12,045 bases of DNA from Gammaproteobacteria bacterium. GTDB lineage: Bacteria > Pseudomonadota > Gammaproteobacteria > SZUA-229. The stretch lies in the NCBI GenBank assembly GCA_011051475.1, contig DRLE01000262.1, positions 1 through 12,045 of the forward strand. Direction: 5' to 3'. The position numbers and the translations under genes are program-made. This document shows, piece by piece, positions 1 through 6,255 of the stretch (positions within the stretch are counted from its first letter, which is position 1; the number at the start of each line of letters is the position of its first letter). The notes beneath the pieces are model-generated. The model searched no databases, was not told the DNA's origin, and saw only the letters and a program-made list of their open reading frames with translations.

Positions 1-984
1 CGCATGGACGTGGCAGAAAAACGCCGGCCCCAGGACGGTCGTCTGAAAACCCGCACCGAGGACGGCAGGGAGGTCGAGCTGCGTCTTTCCACCATGCCCA
101 CCGCTTTTGGTGAAAAACTGGTGATGCGCATTTTCGACCCGGAAGTGCTGGTGAAAAACTTCCGTCAGCTGGGTTTCAGCAAAAAGGATAATGAAATCTG
201 GCAGTCCATGATCGAACAGCCGCACGGCATTATCCTGGTGACCGGTCCGACCGGTTCCGGCAAGACCACCACCCTGTATTCCACCCTCAAGCTGCTGGCC
301 AAACCGGACGTCAATGTCTGCAGCATCGAAGACCCGATCGAGCTGATCGAGCCGGCCTTTAACCAGATGCAGGTGCAGAAGAATATCGATCTGGACTTTG
401 CCAGCGGCGTGCGTACCCTGCTGCGCCAGGACCCCGACATTATCATGATCGGCGAGATTCGCGACCGGGAAACCGCCGATATCGCCATTCAGGCGGCGCT
501 GACCGGTCATCTGGTGCTGTCCACCCTGCACACCAATGATGCGCCCTCGGCGGTGACGCGCATGCTGGATATCGGTGTGCCGCCGTATTTGATACAGTCA
601 TCCGTGCTGGGGATTATGGCGCAGCGCCTGGTACGCACCCTGTGCCCGCACTGCAAGGAGAAAACCGAGATATCCGATGCCGCCTGGAACGAGCTGGTCA
701 GGCCCTGGAAGGCGAAAAAACCCGAGTTCGTCTATAAACCCGTAGGTTGTCTGGAGTGCCGTGACACCGGCTATCAGGGTCGCAAGGGCATCTATGAAAT
801 GTTCCGTTTTTCCAACGATACCCGCAATATGATTACCGAGCAGTGCGACCTGAATGAATTGCGCCGCCAGGCCATCAAGGACGGCCTGCAGCCGCTTCGC
901 CTGAGTGGCGCCAACAAGGTGGCCAAGGGTGAGACCACGGTGGAAGAAGTGTTGCGCGTAGCACCGCCACCGCTGGACAGCTAA
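1..984 (+). CDS. GspE/PulE/PilB-family secretion or pilus assembly ATPase (5' end outside window)
   Basis: This is a cytoplasmic hexameric ATPase of type II secretion or type IV pilus machines; it powers pseudopilus or pilus assembly. The frame is open from base 1, so the N-terminal domain is cut off. About 327 residues remain of a family usually near 560-600. Counting from the methionine at base 4, the visible motifs are Walker A GPTGSGKTT (81-89), the Asp box SIEDPIE (107-113), Walker B PDIIMIGEIRD (144-154), the His box LSTLHTNDAPSA (172-183) and a zinc-binding pair CPHC (214-217) and CLEC (249-252). The tetracysteine motif separates GspE/PilB from PilT retraction ATPases, which lack it. 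Genes for the inner-membrane platform protein (GspF/PilC) do not follow; the next gene is DUF302. The choice between GspE, PilB and MshE is therefore open. The methionine at base 4 is internal, not a start, because conserved sequence begins immediately. Confidence 0.93.
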   Translation, partial: RMDVAEKRRPQDGRLKTRTEDGREVELRLSTMPTAFGEKLVMRIFDPEVLVKNFRQLGFSKKDNEIWQSMIEQPHGIILVTGPTGSGKTTTLYSTLKLLAKPDVNVCSIEDPIELIEPAFNQMQVQKNIDLDFASGVRTLLRQDPDIIMIGEIRDRETADIAIQAALTGHLVLSTLHTNDAPSAVTRMLDIGVPPYLIQSSVLGIMAQRLVRTLCPHCKEKTEISDAAWNELVRPWKAKKPEFVYKPVGCLECRDTGYQGRKGIYEMFRFSNDTRNMITEQCDLNELRRQAIKDGLQPLRLSGANKVAKGETTVEEVLRVAPPPLDS

Positions 985-1045
985 GCGTTATATTGCACGA
1001 AGACGGCGCGTTCTATCGGTGTATTGTCGAATCCTTGGTGCAATA

Positions 1046-1070
1046 CAGGGGTAGCCGTTTATCCCTGTTT
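1046..1070 (+). terminator. weak terminator-like hairpin after the GspE/PilB-type gene
   Basis: CAGGGGTA (1046-1053) pairs with TATCCCTG (1060-1067) around a 6-nt loop, with one G-T wobble, followed by only three T residues. A second, wider dyad, TATTGCAC (991-998) with GTGCAATA (1038-1045), lies just upstream. The position, between a stop codon and a new promoter, fits a terminator, but the T-tract is poor. Confidence 0.3.
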
Positions 1071-1105
1071 GCCCTGTGGCATAATTCTATCCCCCAAAGG
1101 CAGGT

Positions 1106-1134
1106 TTCTTGTGTGCGCCGCAACAGGGTATAAT
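1106..1134 (+). promoter_or_regulatory. probable sigma-70 promoter for DUF302-grx-cysG
   Basis: A perfect -10 hexamer TATAAT lies at 1129-1134. The hexamer 17 bp upstream (TTCTTG, 1106-1111) is a poor -35, so the promoter may need an activator. Transcription would begin near 1141 and leave a leader of about 30 nt before the ATG at 1172. Confidence 0.5.
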
Positions 1135-1171
1135 CAACGGTTATTGCCCATTATTTCCAGAAGGAGAGGCC

Positions 1172-1558
1172 ATGAGTTACTATTTTTCCACGATTGTTGA
1201 TGACAGTTTTGACGACGCGATTGAACGCGTGACGGCCGCCCTGGCGGACGCCGGTTTCGGTGTTTTGACCACGATTGATGTCAGCGCCACCATGAAAAAG
1301 AAAATCGACGTGGATATGCCGCGTTATACCATTCTCGGCGCCTGTAATCCGAAGTTTGCCTACCAGGCCCTGCAGGCCGAAGACAAGATCGGTACCATGC
1401 TGCCGTGCAATGTTATTGTCAGGGAAACCGGTGACGGCAAGGTTGAAGTTGCTGCGGTTGATCCCGTTGCTTCCATGATGGCGGTTAAAAACGATGACCT
1501 TGGTGCCGTGGCATCCCAGGTACAGGGCATGCTGAAAAACGTCATTGAGGGCTTGTAA
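1172..1558 (+). CDS. DUF302 family protein
   Basis: This is a 128-residue, single-domain protein of the DUF302 family, which has no assigned biochemical function. The start at ATG 1172 is chosen because AAGGAGAGG (1161-1169) is a near-perfect ribosome binding site directly before it. The frame stays open upstream to a TTG at 1109, but that codon lies upstream of the likely -10 box. Family features visible are the N-terminal strand YYFSTIVDDSFDDAIERV, the central DVDMPRYTILGACNPKFAY block and the MLPCNVIVRE strand. There is no signal peptide or membrane segment, so it should be cytoplasmic. Two cysteines are present, one in GACNP and one in LPCN. The glutaredoxin gene starts one base after its stop codon, so the two are probably translationally coupled. 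A link to thiol, metal or sulfur metabolism is suggested only by that context. Confidence 0.9.
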   Translation: MSYYFSTIVDDSFDDAIERVTAALADAGFGVLTTIDVSATMKKKIDVDMPRYTILGACNPKFAYQALQAEDKIGTMLPCNVIVRETGDGKVEVAAVDPVASMMAVKNDDLGAVASQVQGMLKNVIEGL

Positions 1559-1559
1559 G

Positions 1560-1820
1560 ATGGCCCAGCCCAAGATTGTTATCTATAGCGGCCGTTTTTG
1601 CGGCTACTGTACGGCTGCCGAACGTCTGCTGCAAAGCAAGAACGCCGAGTATGAAACCATCAAGGTCGATGAAGATCCCGAGATGTTCGAGCACATGATG
1701 GAAATCACCGGTCGTCGTACCATTCCCCAGATATTTATCGGTGATTACCACGTCGGTGGTTTCGATGATCTTTCCGCGCTGAACCAGAGCGGAAAGCTCG
1801 ATGAATTGCTAAACCCCTGA
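1560..1820 (+). CDS. grxC: glutaredoxin (GrxC/Grx3-like) with CGYC active site
   Basis: This small thiol-disulfide oxidoreductase (86 aa, normal for bacterial Grx3) would reduce disulfides or glutathione-mixed disulfides in the cytoplasm. The active-site motif is C14-G-Y-C17, dithiol but with Gly where the common motif CPYC has Pro. The cis-proline segment T54-I-P56 and the glutathione-binding G66-G67-F-D-D block are both present. The ATG at 1560 sits one base after the TAA of the DUF302 gene. The purine-rich GAGGG in the end of that gene can serve as ribosome binding site, which argues for coupled translation. The gene is followed after 38 nt by cysG in the same direction, so all three are probably one transcript. 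Alternative names such as Grx1 are less likely given the sequence around the cis-Pro. Confidence 0.92.
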   Translation: MAQPKIVIYSGRFCGYCTAAERLLQSKNAEYETIKVDEDPEMFEHMMEITGRRTIPQIFIGDYHVGGFDDLSALNQSGKLDELLNP

Positions 1821-1858
1821 GTTTTTCTCTCTCCTTCACACTGCCAGATACCGCTGTT

Positions 1859-3289
1859 ATGGATTATTTGCCCATATTTATACAAATCAAAAACCGTCCC
1901 TGCCTGGTCGTGGGTGGCGGCTCCATAGCCGCACGCAAGGTTGCGCTGCTACGCAAGGCGCAGGGCGATGTCACGGTGGTGGCGCCACAGCTGTGCGACG
2001 AGCTGGAAAAACTGAAAAATGATGGCCTGATCCGTCACCAGGCACGTGAATTTGAAGAGGCCGACCTGGCCGAATGTGTGCTGGTCATTGCCGCCACCAA
2101 CCAGCGCGCCGTCAACGAGCAGGTCTCCGAGCTGGCGCACGCACAGCGCCTGCCGGTCAACGTGGTGGATAACCCCGACCTGTGCAGCTTTATTATGCCG
2201 TCGATTATCGACCGCTCACCGGTGGTGATCGCCGTGTCTACCGGTGGCTCATCACCGGTGCTGGCAAGGCTGATTCGCACCAGACTGGAAGGCAGTATTC
2301 CTGCGGCATACGGACGCCTGGCGAAACTGGTGGAAGGTTTCCGCGACAGGGTCAAGGCGGCCTTTCCCGATGTCGAGGCGCGCCGTGGTTTCTGGGAGAA
2401 AATTCTCGAAGGCCCGGTGGCCGAACGTGTCTTTTCCGGGCATGAAGACGAGGCCGAGAAGCTGCTGGGCAAAGCCATCGACGAGCAGTCCGCAAATCCT
2501 GAAATGCCCGGCGAGGTTTACCTGGTCGGCGCCGGTCCCGGCGACCCGGACCTGCTGACCTTTCGCGCCCTGCGTCTGATGCAGCAGGCCGATGTCGTGG
2601 TCTACGACCGCCTGGTGTCGCCGGCTATTATGGAGCTGGTAAGGCGTGATGCCGAAATCGTCTATGTCGGCAAGGAGCGCGACAAGCACACCATGCAGCA
2701 GGAAAACATCAACCAGCTGCTGGTGCGCCTGGCCAAAGAGGGCAAACGCGTGCTGCGCCTGAAAGGCGGCGACCCGTTTATTTTCGGTCGCGGTGGCGAG
2801 GAAATCGAGGAGCTGGCCGCCGAAGGCATTGCTTTCCAGGTAGTGCCGGGCATTACCGCCGCCAATGGCTGCTCGGCCTATGCCGGTATTCCTCTGACGC
2901 ATCGTGACTATGCGCAATCCTGCGTGTTTGTGACCGGACATTTAAAAGACGGCTCGGTGGATCTTAACTGGAAAGCGCTGGCGCATCCCAACCAGACCGT
3001 GGTGTTCTATATGGGCCTGCACGGCGCGCCCACCCTGTGCAAGGAAATGATCGCCCACGGCCTGCCGGCAAGCACGCCGGTGGCGCTGGTCGAGCAGGGC
3101 ACCACGCCGCAGCAGCGGGTCTATACCGCAACACTCGATACCTTGCTGGATGTCATCGCCAGCAAGGATATCAAGCCGCCGACATTGATTATTGTCGGTG
3201 AGGTGGTCAATCTGCACAAAAAGCTGGCCTGGCTGGAAGAGAAGGACTCGGCTGAAAAAGAAGGTGTGTTTGCCTATCGAAATTCGTAA
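1859..3289 (+). CDS. cysG: siroheme synthase, trifunctional (uroporphyrinogen III methyltransferase / precorrin-2 dehydrogenase / ferrochelatase)
   Basis: This enzyme converts uroporphyrinogen III to siroheme in three steps: two SAM-dependent methylations, NAD-dependent oxidation of precorrin-2 and iron insertion. Its 476 residues align end to end with the E. coli enzyme (457 aa). The N-terminal half has the Rossmann loop LVVGGGSIAARK (17-27 region), the catalytic-aspartate segment NVVD with D104, and IIDRSPVVIAVSTGGSSP (116-133). The residue matching the Ser128 phosphorylated in Salmonella CysG appears to be Thr128. The C-terminal half has the SAM-binding GAGPGDPDLLT (224-234), VVYDR (247-251), GGDPFIFGRGGEE (303-315) and PGITAA (330-335). 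The ATG at 1859 gives the standard MDYLPIF N-terminus; its ribosome binding site is weak. Siroheme would serve assimilatory sulfite or nitrite reductase and, if present elsewhere in the genome, dissimilatory DsrAB. Confidence 0.97.
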   Translation: MDYLPIFIQIKNRPCLVVGGGSIAARKVALLRKAQGDVTVVAPQLCDELEKLKNDGLIRHQAREFEEADLAECVLVIAATNQRAVNEQVSELAHAQRLPVNVVDNPDLCSFIMPSIIDRSPVVIAVSTGGSSPVLARLIRTRLEGSIPAAYGRLAKLVEGFRDRVKAAFPDVEARRGFWEKILEGPVAERVFSGHEDEAEKLLGKAIDEQSANPEMPGEVYLVGAGPGDPDLLTFRALRLMQQADVVVYDRLVSPAIMELVRRDAEIVYVGKERDKHTMQQENINQLLVRLAKEGKRVLRLKGGDPFIFGRGGEEIEELAAEGIAFQVVPGITAANGCSAYAGIPLTHRDYAQSCVFVTGHLKDGSVDLNWKALAHPNQTVVFYMGLHGAPTLCKEMIAHGLPASTPVALVEQGTTPQQRVYTATLDTLLDVIASKDIKPPTLIIVGEVVNLHKKLAWLEEKDSAEKEGVFAYRNS

Positions 3290-3301
3290 AAACTGTTTTA
3301 A

Positions 3302-3371
3302 GCCGCAAAGGACGCAAATAAACGCGAAACTTGTCCTGATTTTACTTTGCGCATTTTGCGTTGTTTGCGGC
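3302..3371. repeat. imperfect inverted repeat (hairpin) downstream of cysG
   Basis: The left arm (3302-3326) begins GCCGCAAAGGACGCAAA. The right arm (3349-3371), read in reverse complement, begins GCCGCAAACAACGCAAA, so the first 17 bases differ at two positions. About 22 nt of AT-rich loop separates the arms. The arms resemble the GCAAAGG/ACGCAAA-type dispersed intergenic repeats of environmental proteobacteria (family assignment from memory, not checked). Lying 12 bp after the cysG stop, the hairpin may also end transcription or stabilise the 3' end. No gene was seen between 3290 and 3528. Confidence 0.6.
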
Positions 3372-3443
3372 AAAATGTTTCTTTCAGGTAGCAGCGCGCA
3401 ATGCTGTGCCACTAAATGAGCCAAAAGAATTCTGCCACAAGCC

Positions 3444-3490
3444 GTGACGAAGTCCCGCACTTTCGTCATAATACCGGCGAAGCAGCCGGT
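3444..3490 (+). promoter_or_regulatory. promoter and leader hairpin of the SH3b-domain gene
   Basis: GTGACG (3444-3449, four matches to TTGACA) and CATAAT (3467-3472, five matches to TATAAT) are separated by 17 bp, which puts the transcription start near 3479. A 6-bp hairpin, ACCGGC (3473-3478) with GCCGGT (3485-3490), overlaps the predicted start. It could be part of an operator or of the 5' leader. Confidence 0.45.
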
Positions 3491-3528
3491 GTATTTTCAA
3501 TAATTGAGATTTTAAAGGATTCAATAAA

Positions 3529-4221
3529 GTGATCAGAAACAAGACTTTTTTTCGGGCCGTATTCCTGGTGTTGTTGCTTCTTGGCGCCAGTCTTCCCGCA
3601 CAGGCCGCTACACGCTATGTCAGTGACGAACTGAAAATCCCCATGCGTTCCGGCGCTTCCAACCAGCATCGTATTATCAAGTTCCTTATCAGTGGTACGC
3701 CGGTTACCGTACTGGAAACATCCGAGGACGGAAAGTTCACTCATGTCGAACTTAATAGCGGCAAGAGCGGCTGGGTACTTTCCAGTGATCTGCAGGATAT
3801 TCCCAGTGGTCGTGCCCGCCTGGCCAGTGCCAACAAAAAACTGGAAAAATACCGCGAAGAAATTGCCAGCCTGAAGTCCACGGTCAAGGAACTCAATGCT
3901 GAAGTGCGCCAGCTGAAAAAGGAAAACAAGACGCTGCAGAACGAACGCACCAATCTGAGCAATGCCATGGAGGACCTGAAAATCACCGCGGCCAATCCAC
4001 TGTCCCTGGCGAAAAAGAACAAGCAGCTGAAAAAAGAGCTGAGCAAGGTTCGCAAGCACGAGTCTGCACTGGAAGATGAGAACCAGCGCCTGCGCAGCAG
4101 CCAGGCCCAGGAGTGGTTTCTTATCGGTGGCGGCGTTGCCATCGGCAGTCTGATTCTCGGCCTGATTATTACCCGTATCAACTGGCGTCGTAAGCGTAAT
4201 AGCTGGGGTGACAGTTTTTAA
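3529..4221 (+). CDS. TIGR04211 family SH3 domain protein (YgiM-like), membrane anchored
   Basis: This is an exported protein of 230 residues in four parts. Residues 1-26 are a signal peptide (NKTFFR, a leucine-rich core, then LPAQA-A). Residues about 28-92 are a bacterial SH3b domain (YVSDELKIPMRSG at the start, GKSGWVLSSDL at the end). Residues about 95-192 are a heptad-like coiled coil rich in Lys, Glu and Leu. Residues about 196-217 are a transmembrane segment, followed by a basic cytoplasmic tail ending WGDSF. The predicted topology is a periplasmic SH3b and coiled coil tethered to the inner membrane. SH3b domains often contact peptidoglycan or cell-wall proteins; the molecular role of YgiM-like proteins is not firmly known. 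The start is GTG at 3529, supported by AAAGGA (3514-3519) nine bases upstream and by the signal peptide that follows at once. It appears to be a single-gene unit. Confidence 0.9.
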   Translation: MIRNKTFFRAVFLVLLLLGASLPAQAATRYVSDELKIPMRSGASNQHRIIKFLISGTPVTVLETSEDGKFTHVELNSGKSGWVLSSDLQDIPSGRARLASANKKLEKYREEIASLKSTVKELNAEVRQLKKENKTLQNERTNLSNAMEDLKITAANPLSLAKKNKQLKKELSKVRKHESALEDENQRLRSSQAQEWFLIGGGVAIGSLILGLIITRINWRRKRNSWGDSF

Positions 4222-4228
4222 ATAAGTG

Positions 4229-4321
4229 GGCAGTTGGCAGTCGGCAGTTTGAAGTGAAAAAGCTTGACAGCTTCGCTGTCGGTTTTTGCGATTTTGCCAA
4301 CGACCAACGACCAACGACCAA
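4229..4321. repeat. two 7-bp tandem arrays flanking a hairpin, at a convergent gene junction
   Basis: The left array is three GGCAGTT/C units (4229-4249). The right array is three exact CGACCAA units (4301-4321), preceded by a degenerate TGCCAA. Read on opposite strands, the arrays are loosely complementary and form an imperfect inverted pair around the hairpin at 4266-4280. The whole element fills the 101 bp gap between the SH3b gene and the ychJ-like gene, and the right array ends one base before the latter's stop codon. Confidence 0.7.
4266..4287. terminator. bidirectional intrinsic terminator
   Basis: GACAGC (4266-4271) and GCTGTC (4275-4280) form a perfect stem with a TTC loop. On the plus strand GGTTTTT follows; on the minus strand AAGCTTTTTC follows. 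It lies between two convergent genes and could end both transcripts. The stem is short. Confidence 0.6.
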
Positions 4322-4322
4322 C

Positions 4323-4724
4323 TCAGGCGTCCTGCGCGCCCAGATAAACCCAGCGTCCCTCAAAACGCACAAACCGGCTGTTCTCCTCAATCCGGGTGGC
4401 TTTGCCGCCGTTTTTATAGCGGGCGACAAACGCCACGGTGCCTTCTGTATCTTCGCTCTGCCCAGCTGTGGTACTGATGATTTTCAGTCCCAGCCAGCGG
4501 GTGTCCGCCTGCAGGTGGATGGTCTTCGGGCAGCTGTCCGGGTACCAGCTGTAGCGCAGATAGCCTTCATCAGCGAGGACGAAAGCGGTATAGCGTGAGC
4601 GCATCAGCTGTTCAGCCGTCGGCGGCAGAGCCTTTTGCTGCAGAAAAGGCAGGCAGCAGTCGCCGAGCTTTTTGCTGCTGCCACAGGGGCAGGGCGTGCT
4701 TTGCGGCTTATCGGGTAAGCTCAT
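4323..4724 (-). CDS. ychJ: YchJ-family protein with N-terminal SEC-C zinc motif
   Basis: This is a 133-residue cytoplasmic protein. The N-terminal SEC-C-type metal-binding motif uses C12, C14, C23 and C24 (CPCGS followed by DCC) and probably holds Zn(II). The rest matches the YchJ/UPF0225 domain: AEQLMRSRYTAFV (38-50), the WLGLKI segment (77-82), VAFVARYKNGGK (98-108) and a C-terminal SRFVRFEGRWVYL (116-128) similar to an NTF2-like fold. The biochemical function is unknown. The start at 4724 has AGGA about 11 bases upstream on the minus strand. The gene is transcribed away from the qmo operon and shares the 241 bp divergent promoter region with it. It ends next to the tandem CGACCAA array. 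Confidence 0.92.
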   Translation of the reverse strand: MSLPDKPQSTPCPCGSSKKLGDCCLPFLQQKALPPTAEQLMRSRYTAFVLADEGYLRYSWYPDSCPKTIHLQADTRWLGLKIISTTAGQSEDTEGTVAFVARYKNGGKATRIEENSRFVRFEGRWVYLGAQDA

Positions 4725-4965
4725 TCGTTTAATAATCCTGATAAAAAAAATTTATATAAACATACAACAAACAAAGCCGTGTTTCTTGACCTGTATCTAG
4801 CGAATTTTGCCTGAAAGATGTATAGTACGCACTCCGAGCGCTCGGGCTATTTTGCAGGCGTTTGTATAAAATTTATTTATCCGAGCAAGCCACTGGTAAG
4901 TTTTTGATTTTATTGCTGGTTTGCCCGGGGTTTTCAAACTGACACAAATCCTTTGGAGGAATAAG
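4725..4965. promoter_or_regulatory. divergent regulatory region between ychJ-like gene and qmo operon
   Basis: The ychJ side (4738-4780) is very AT-rich. A perfect 12-bp palindrome CCGAGCGCTCGG lies at 4834-4845, and its half-site CCGAGC recurs at 4881-4886. Possible -10 boxes on the plus strand are TATAGT (4821-4826) and TATAAA (4865-4870), but neither has a good -35 at 16-18 bp. A TTGACC at 4786-4791 is too far from TATAGT (29 bp). The palindrome therefore lies between or just after the candidate -10 boxes, a typical operator position. The start of qmoA is fixed by a strong GGAGGA at 4955-4960, five bases from the ATG. Confidence 0.5.
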
Positions 4966-6252
4966 ATGTCGGACATAGTTGCAACCAATCAGACAATACT
5001 GGTTGTTGGCGGTGGCATCAGCGGCATGACTGCTGCATTAGAAGCTGCTGAAGTCGGCAAACAGGTCATTGTTATCGAAAAAACACCCTCTGTCGGTGGC
5101 CGTGTAACCAAGCTTTATAAATACTTCCCGAAATTGTGTTTCCCGACCTGTGGCCAGGAAATCAATCAGCGTCGTATGGCGGCCAACCGCAATATTACCG
5201 TGCTGACCATGGCGGAAGTCACCGAACTTTCGGGTGAAGCCGGCAATTATTCTGCAACTGTGAAAATCAGCCCGCGCTATGTCAATGACAACTGCACCGC
5301 CTGTGGCGCCTGCGCCGAGGTCGTCGAAAGCGAGTTCGACGACGAGCACAACTACAATATGAGCAAGCGCAAGGGCGCTTATCTGCCGCATAACCTGGCC
5401 ATGCCCAAGCGTTACGTGATTGACCCTGCGCTGATCGGTACCGATGAAGCTACAAAAGCAAAAGAAGCCTGTCCGTTCAATGCCATCGACCTGGACATGC
5501 AGGAAGAAACCATCGAGCTGAAAGCCGGCGCCGTTGTCTGGGCTACCGGCTGGCGTCCATTCGATGCCAACAAGATCCAGCCTTACGGTTATGACCGTTT
5601 CGACAATGTGATTACCAGCGTCGAGTTCGAGCGCATGATGGATCCGTTCGGCCCTACCGGCGGCAAGCTGGTGCGTCCTTCCGACGGTAAGGAAGCCAAG
5701 AACGTTGCCTTTATTCAGTGCGCCGGCTCGCGTGACCGCAACTATCTGCGTCACTGCTCACGTATCTGCTGCATGGCTTCACTGAAGCAGAGCACCTATG
5801 TCACCGAGAAATATGGCGATGAAGCCAATGTATCGATTTACTACATCGATATTCGCGCCATCGACCGCTTCGAGGACTTCTACCAGAAGGTACAGGACAA
5901 CGAGAATGTCACCTTTATCAAGTCCAAGGTTGCCAACATCGTTGAAAACCACGAGAACAACAACCCCGTTCTCAAGGGCGTGAACACCGAAGGCTACCAC
6001 CGTTATGAAAACGAGCATGACCTGGTGGTTCTGGCCGTGGGTATGGAACCAAGCGTTGCCAAGGACGAGTTCCCGATTGAATTGAAACTGAACGACGAAG
6101 GCTTTATCGAAAACGACGAAGCCAACGGTGGCGTCTTTGCTGCCGGTTGTTCAGCCGATGCGCTGGACGTAAACCGCGCAGTACAAAGTGCAACAGCTTC
6201 CGCGTTAAGAGCCATCCAGGTTGTTAATCGCGTAGCGCAGGCGGAGGGTTAA
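4966..6252 (+). CDS. qmoA: QmoA-like flavin/iron-sulfur subunit (HdrA family)
   Basis: This is an FAD-binding HdrA-like subunit of a quinone-interacting (Qmo-type) oxidoreductase. The 428 residues match the usual length of QmoA, about 400-420. The Rossmann FAD motif VVGGGISGMTAALEA (13-27) and the acidic end VIVIEK (34-39) are clear. KLCFPTCG (57-63) and the CAGSRD...HCSRICC stretch (252-269) are HdrA/QmoA signatures. A ferredoxin-like C110-x2-C113-x2-C116 followed by C169-P suggests one 4Fe-4S cluster; no cysteine occupies position 120, where a standard motif has its fourth ligand nearby. RPSDGKEAKNVAFIQ (237-251) recurs almost unchanged in the next gene, so the two flavoproteins are paralogues. 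The ATG at 4966 is preferred to the upstream in-frame codons because GGAGGA sits five bases before it. No signal peptide or membrane segment is seen. Three bases separate it from qmoB. APS reductase, its usual electron partner, is not in this window. Confidence 0.9.
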   Translation: MSDIVATNQTILVVGGGISGMTAALEAAEVGKQVIVIEKTPSVGGRVTKLYKYFPKLCFPTCGQEINQRRMAANRNITVLTMAEVTELSGEAGNYSATVKISPRYVNDNCTACGACAEVVESEFDDEHNYNMSKRKGAYLPHNLAMPKRYVIDPALIGTDEATKAKEACPFNAIDLDMQEETIELKAGAVVWATGWRPFDANKIQPYGYDRFDNVITSVEFERMMDPFGPTGGKLVRPSDGKEAKNVAFIQCAGSRDRNYLRHCSRICCMASLKQSTYVTEKYGDEANVSIYYIDIRAIDRFEDFYQKVQDNENVTFIKSKVANIVENHENNNPVLKGVNTEGYHRYENEHDLVVLAVGMEPSVAKDEFPIELKLNDEGFIENDEANGGVFAAGCSADALDVNRAVQSATASALRAIQVVNRVAQAEG

Positions 6253-6255
6253 TAC

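Noticed and set aside
1109..1171. Upstream TTG start for the DUF302 protein
   Set aside because: It would place the start before the TATAAT box. The ATG at 1172 has a near-perfect ribosome binding site and matches the family N-terminus.
3290..3528. CRISPR-like repeats after cysG
   Set aside because: There is a single inverted pair, not regularly spaced direct repeats, and no cas genes are present.
4786..4826. TTGACC plus TATAGT as the qmoA promoter
   Set aside because: The hexamers are 29 bp apart, far beyond the 15-19 bp allowed for sigma-70. They were kept only as unpaired elements in the regulatory region.
4840..4860. Sigma-54 promoter (GG-N10-GC) before qmoA
   Set aside because: The GG and GC pairs near GGGCTATTTTGC are only 7-8 bases apart, so the required spacing is not met.
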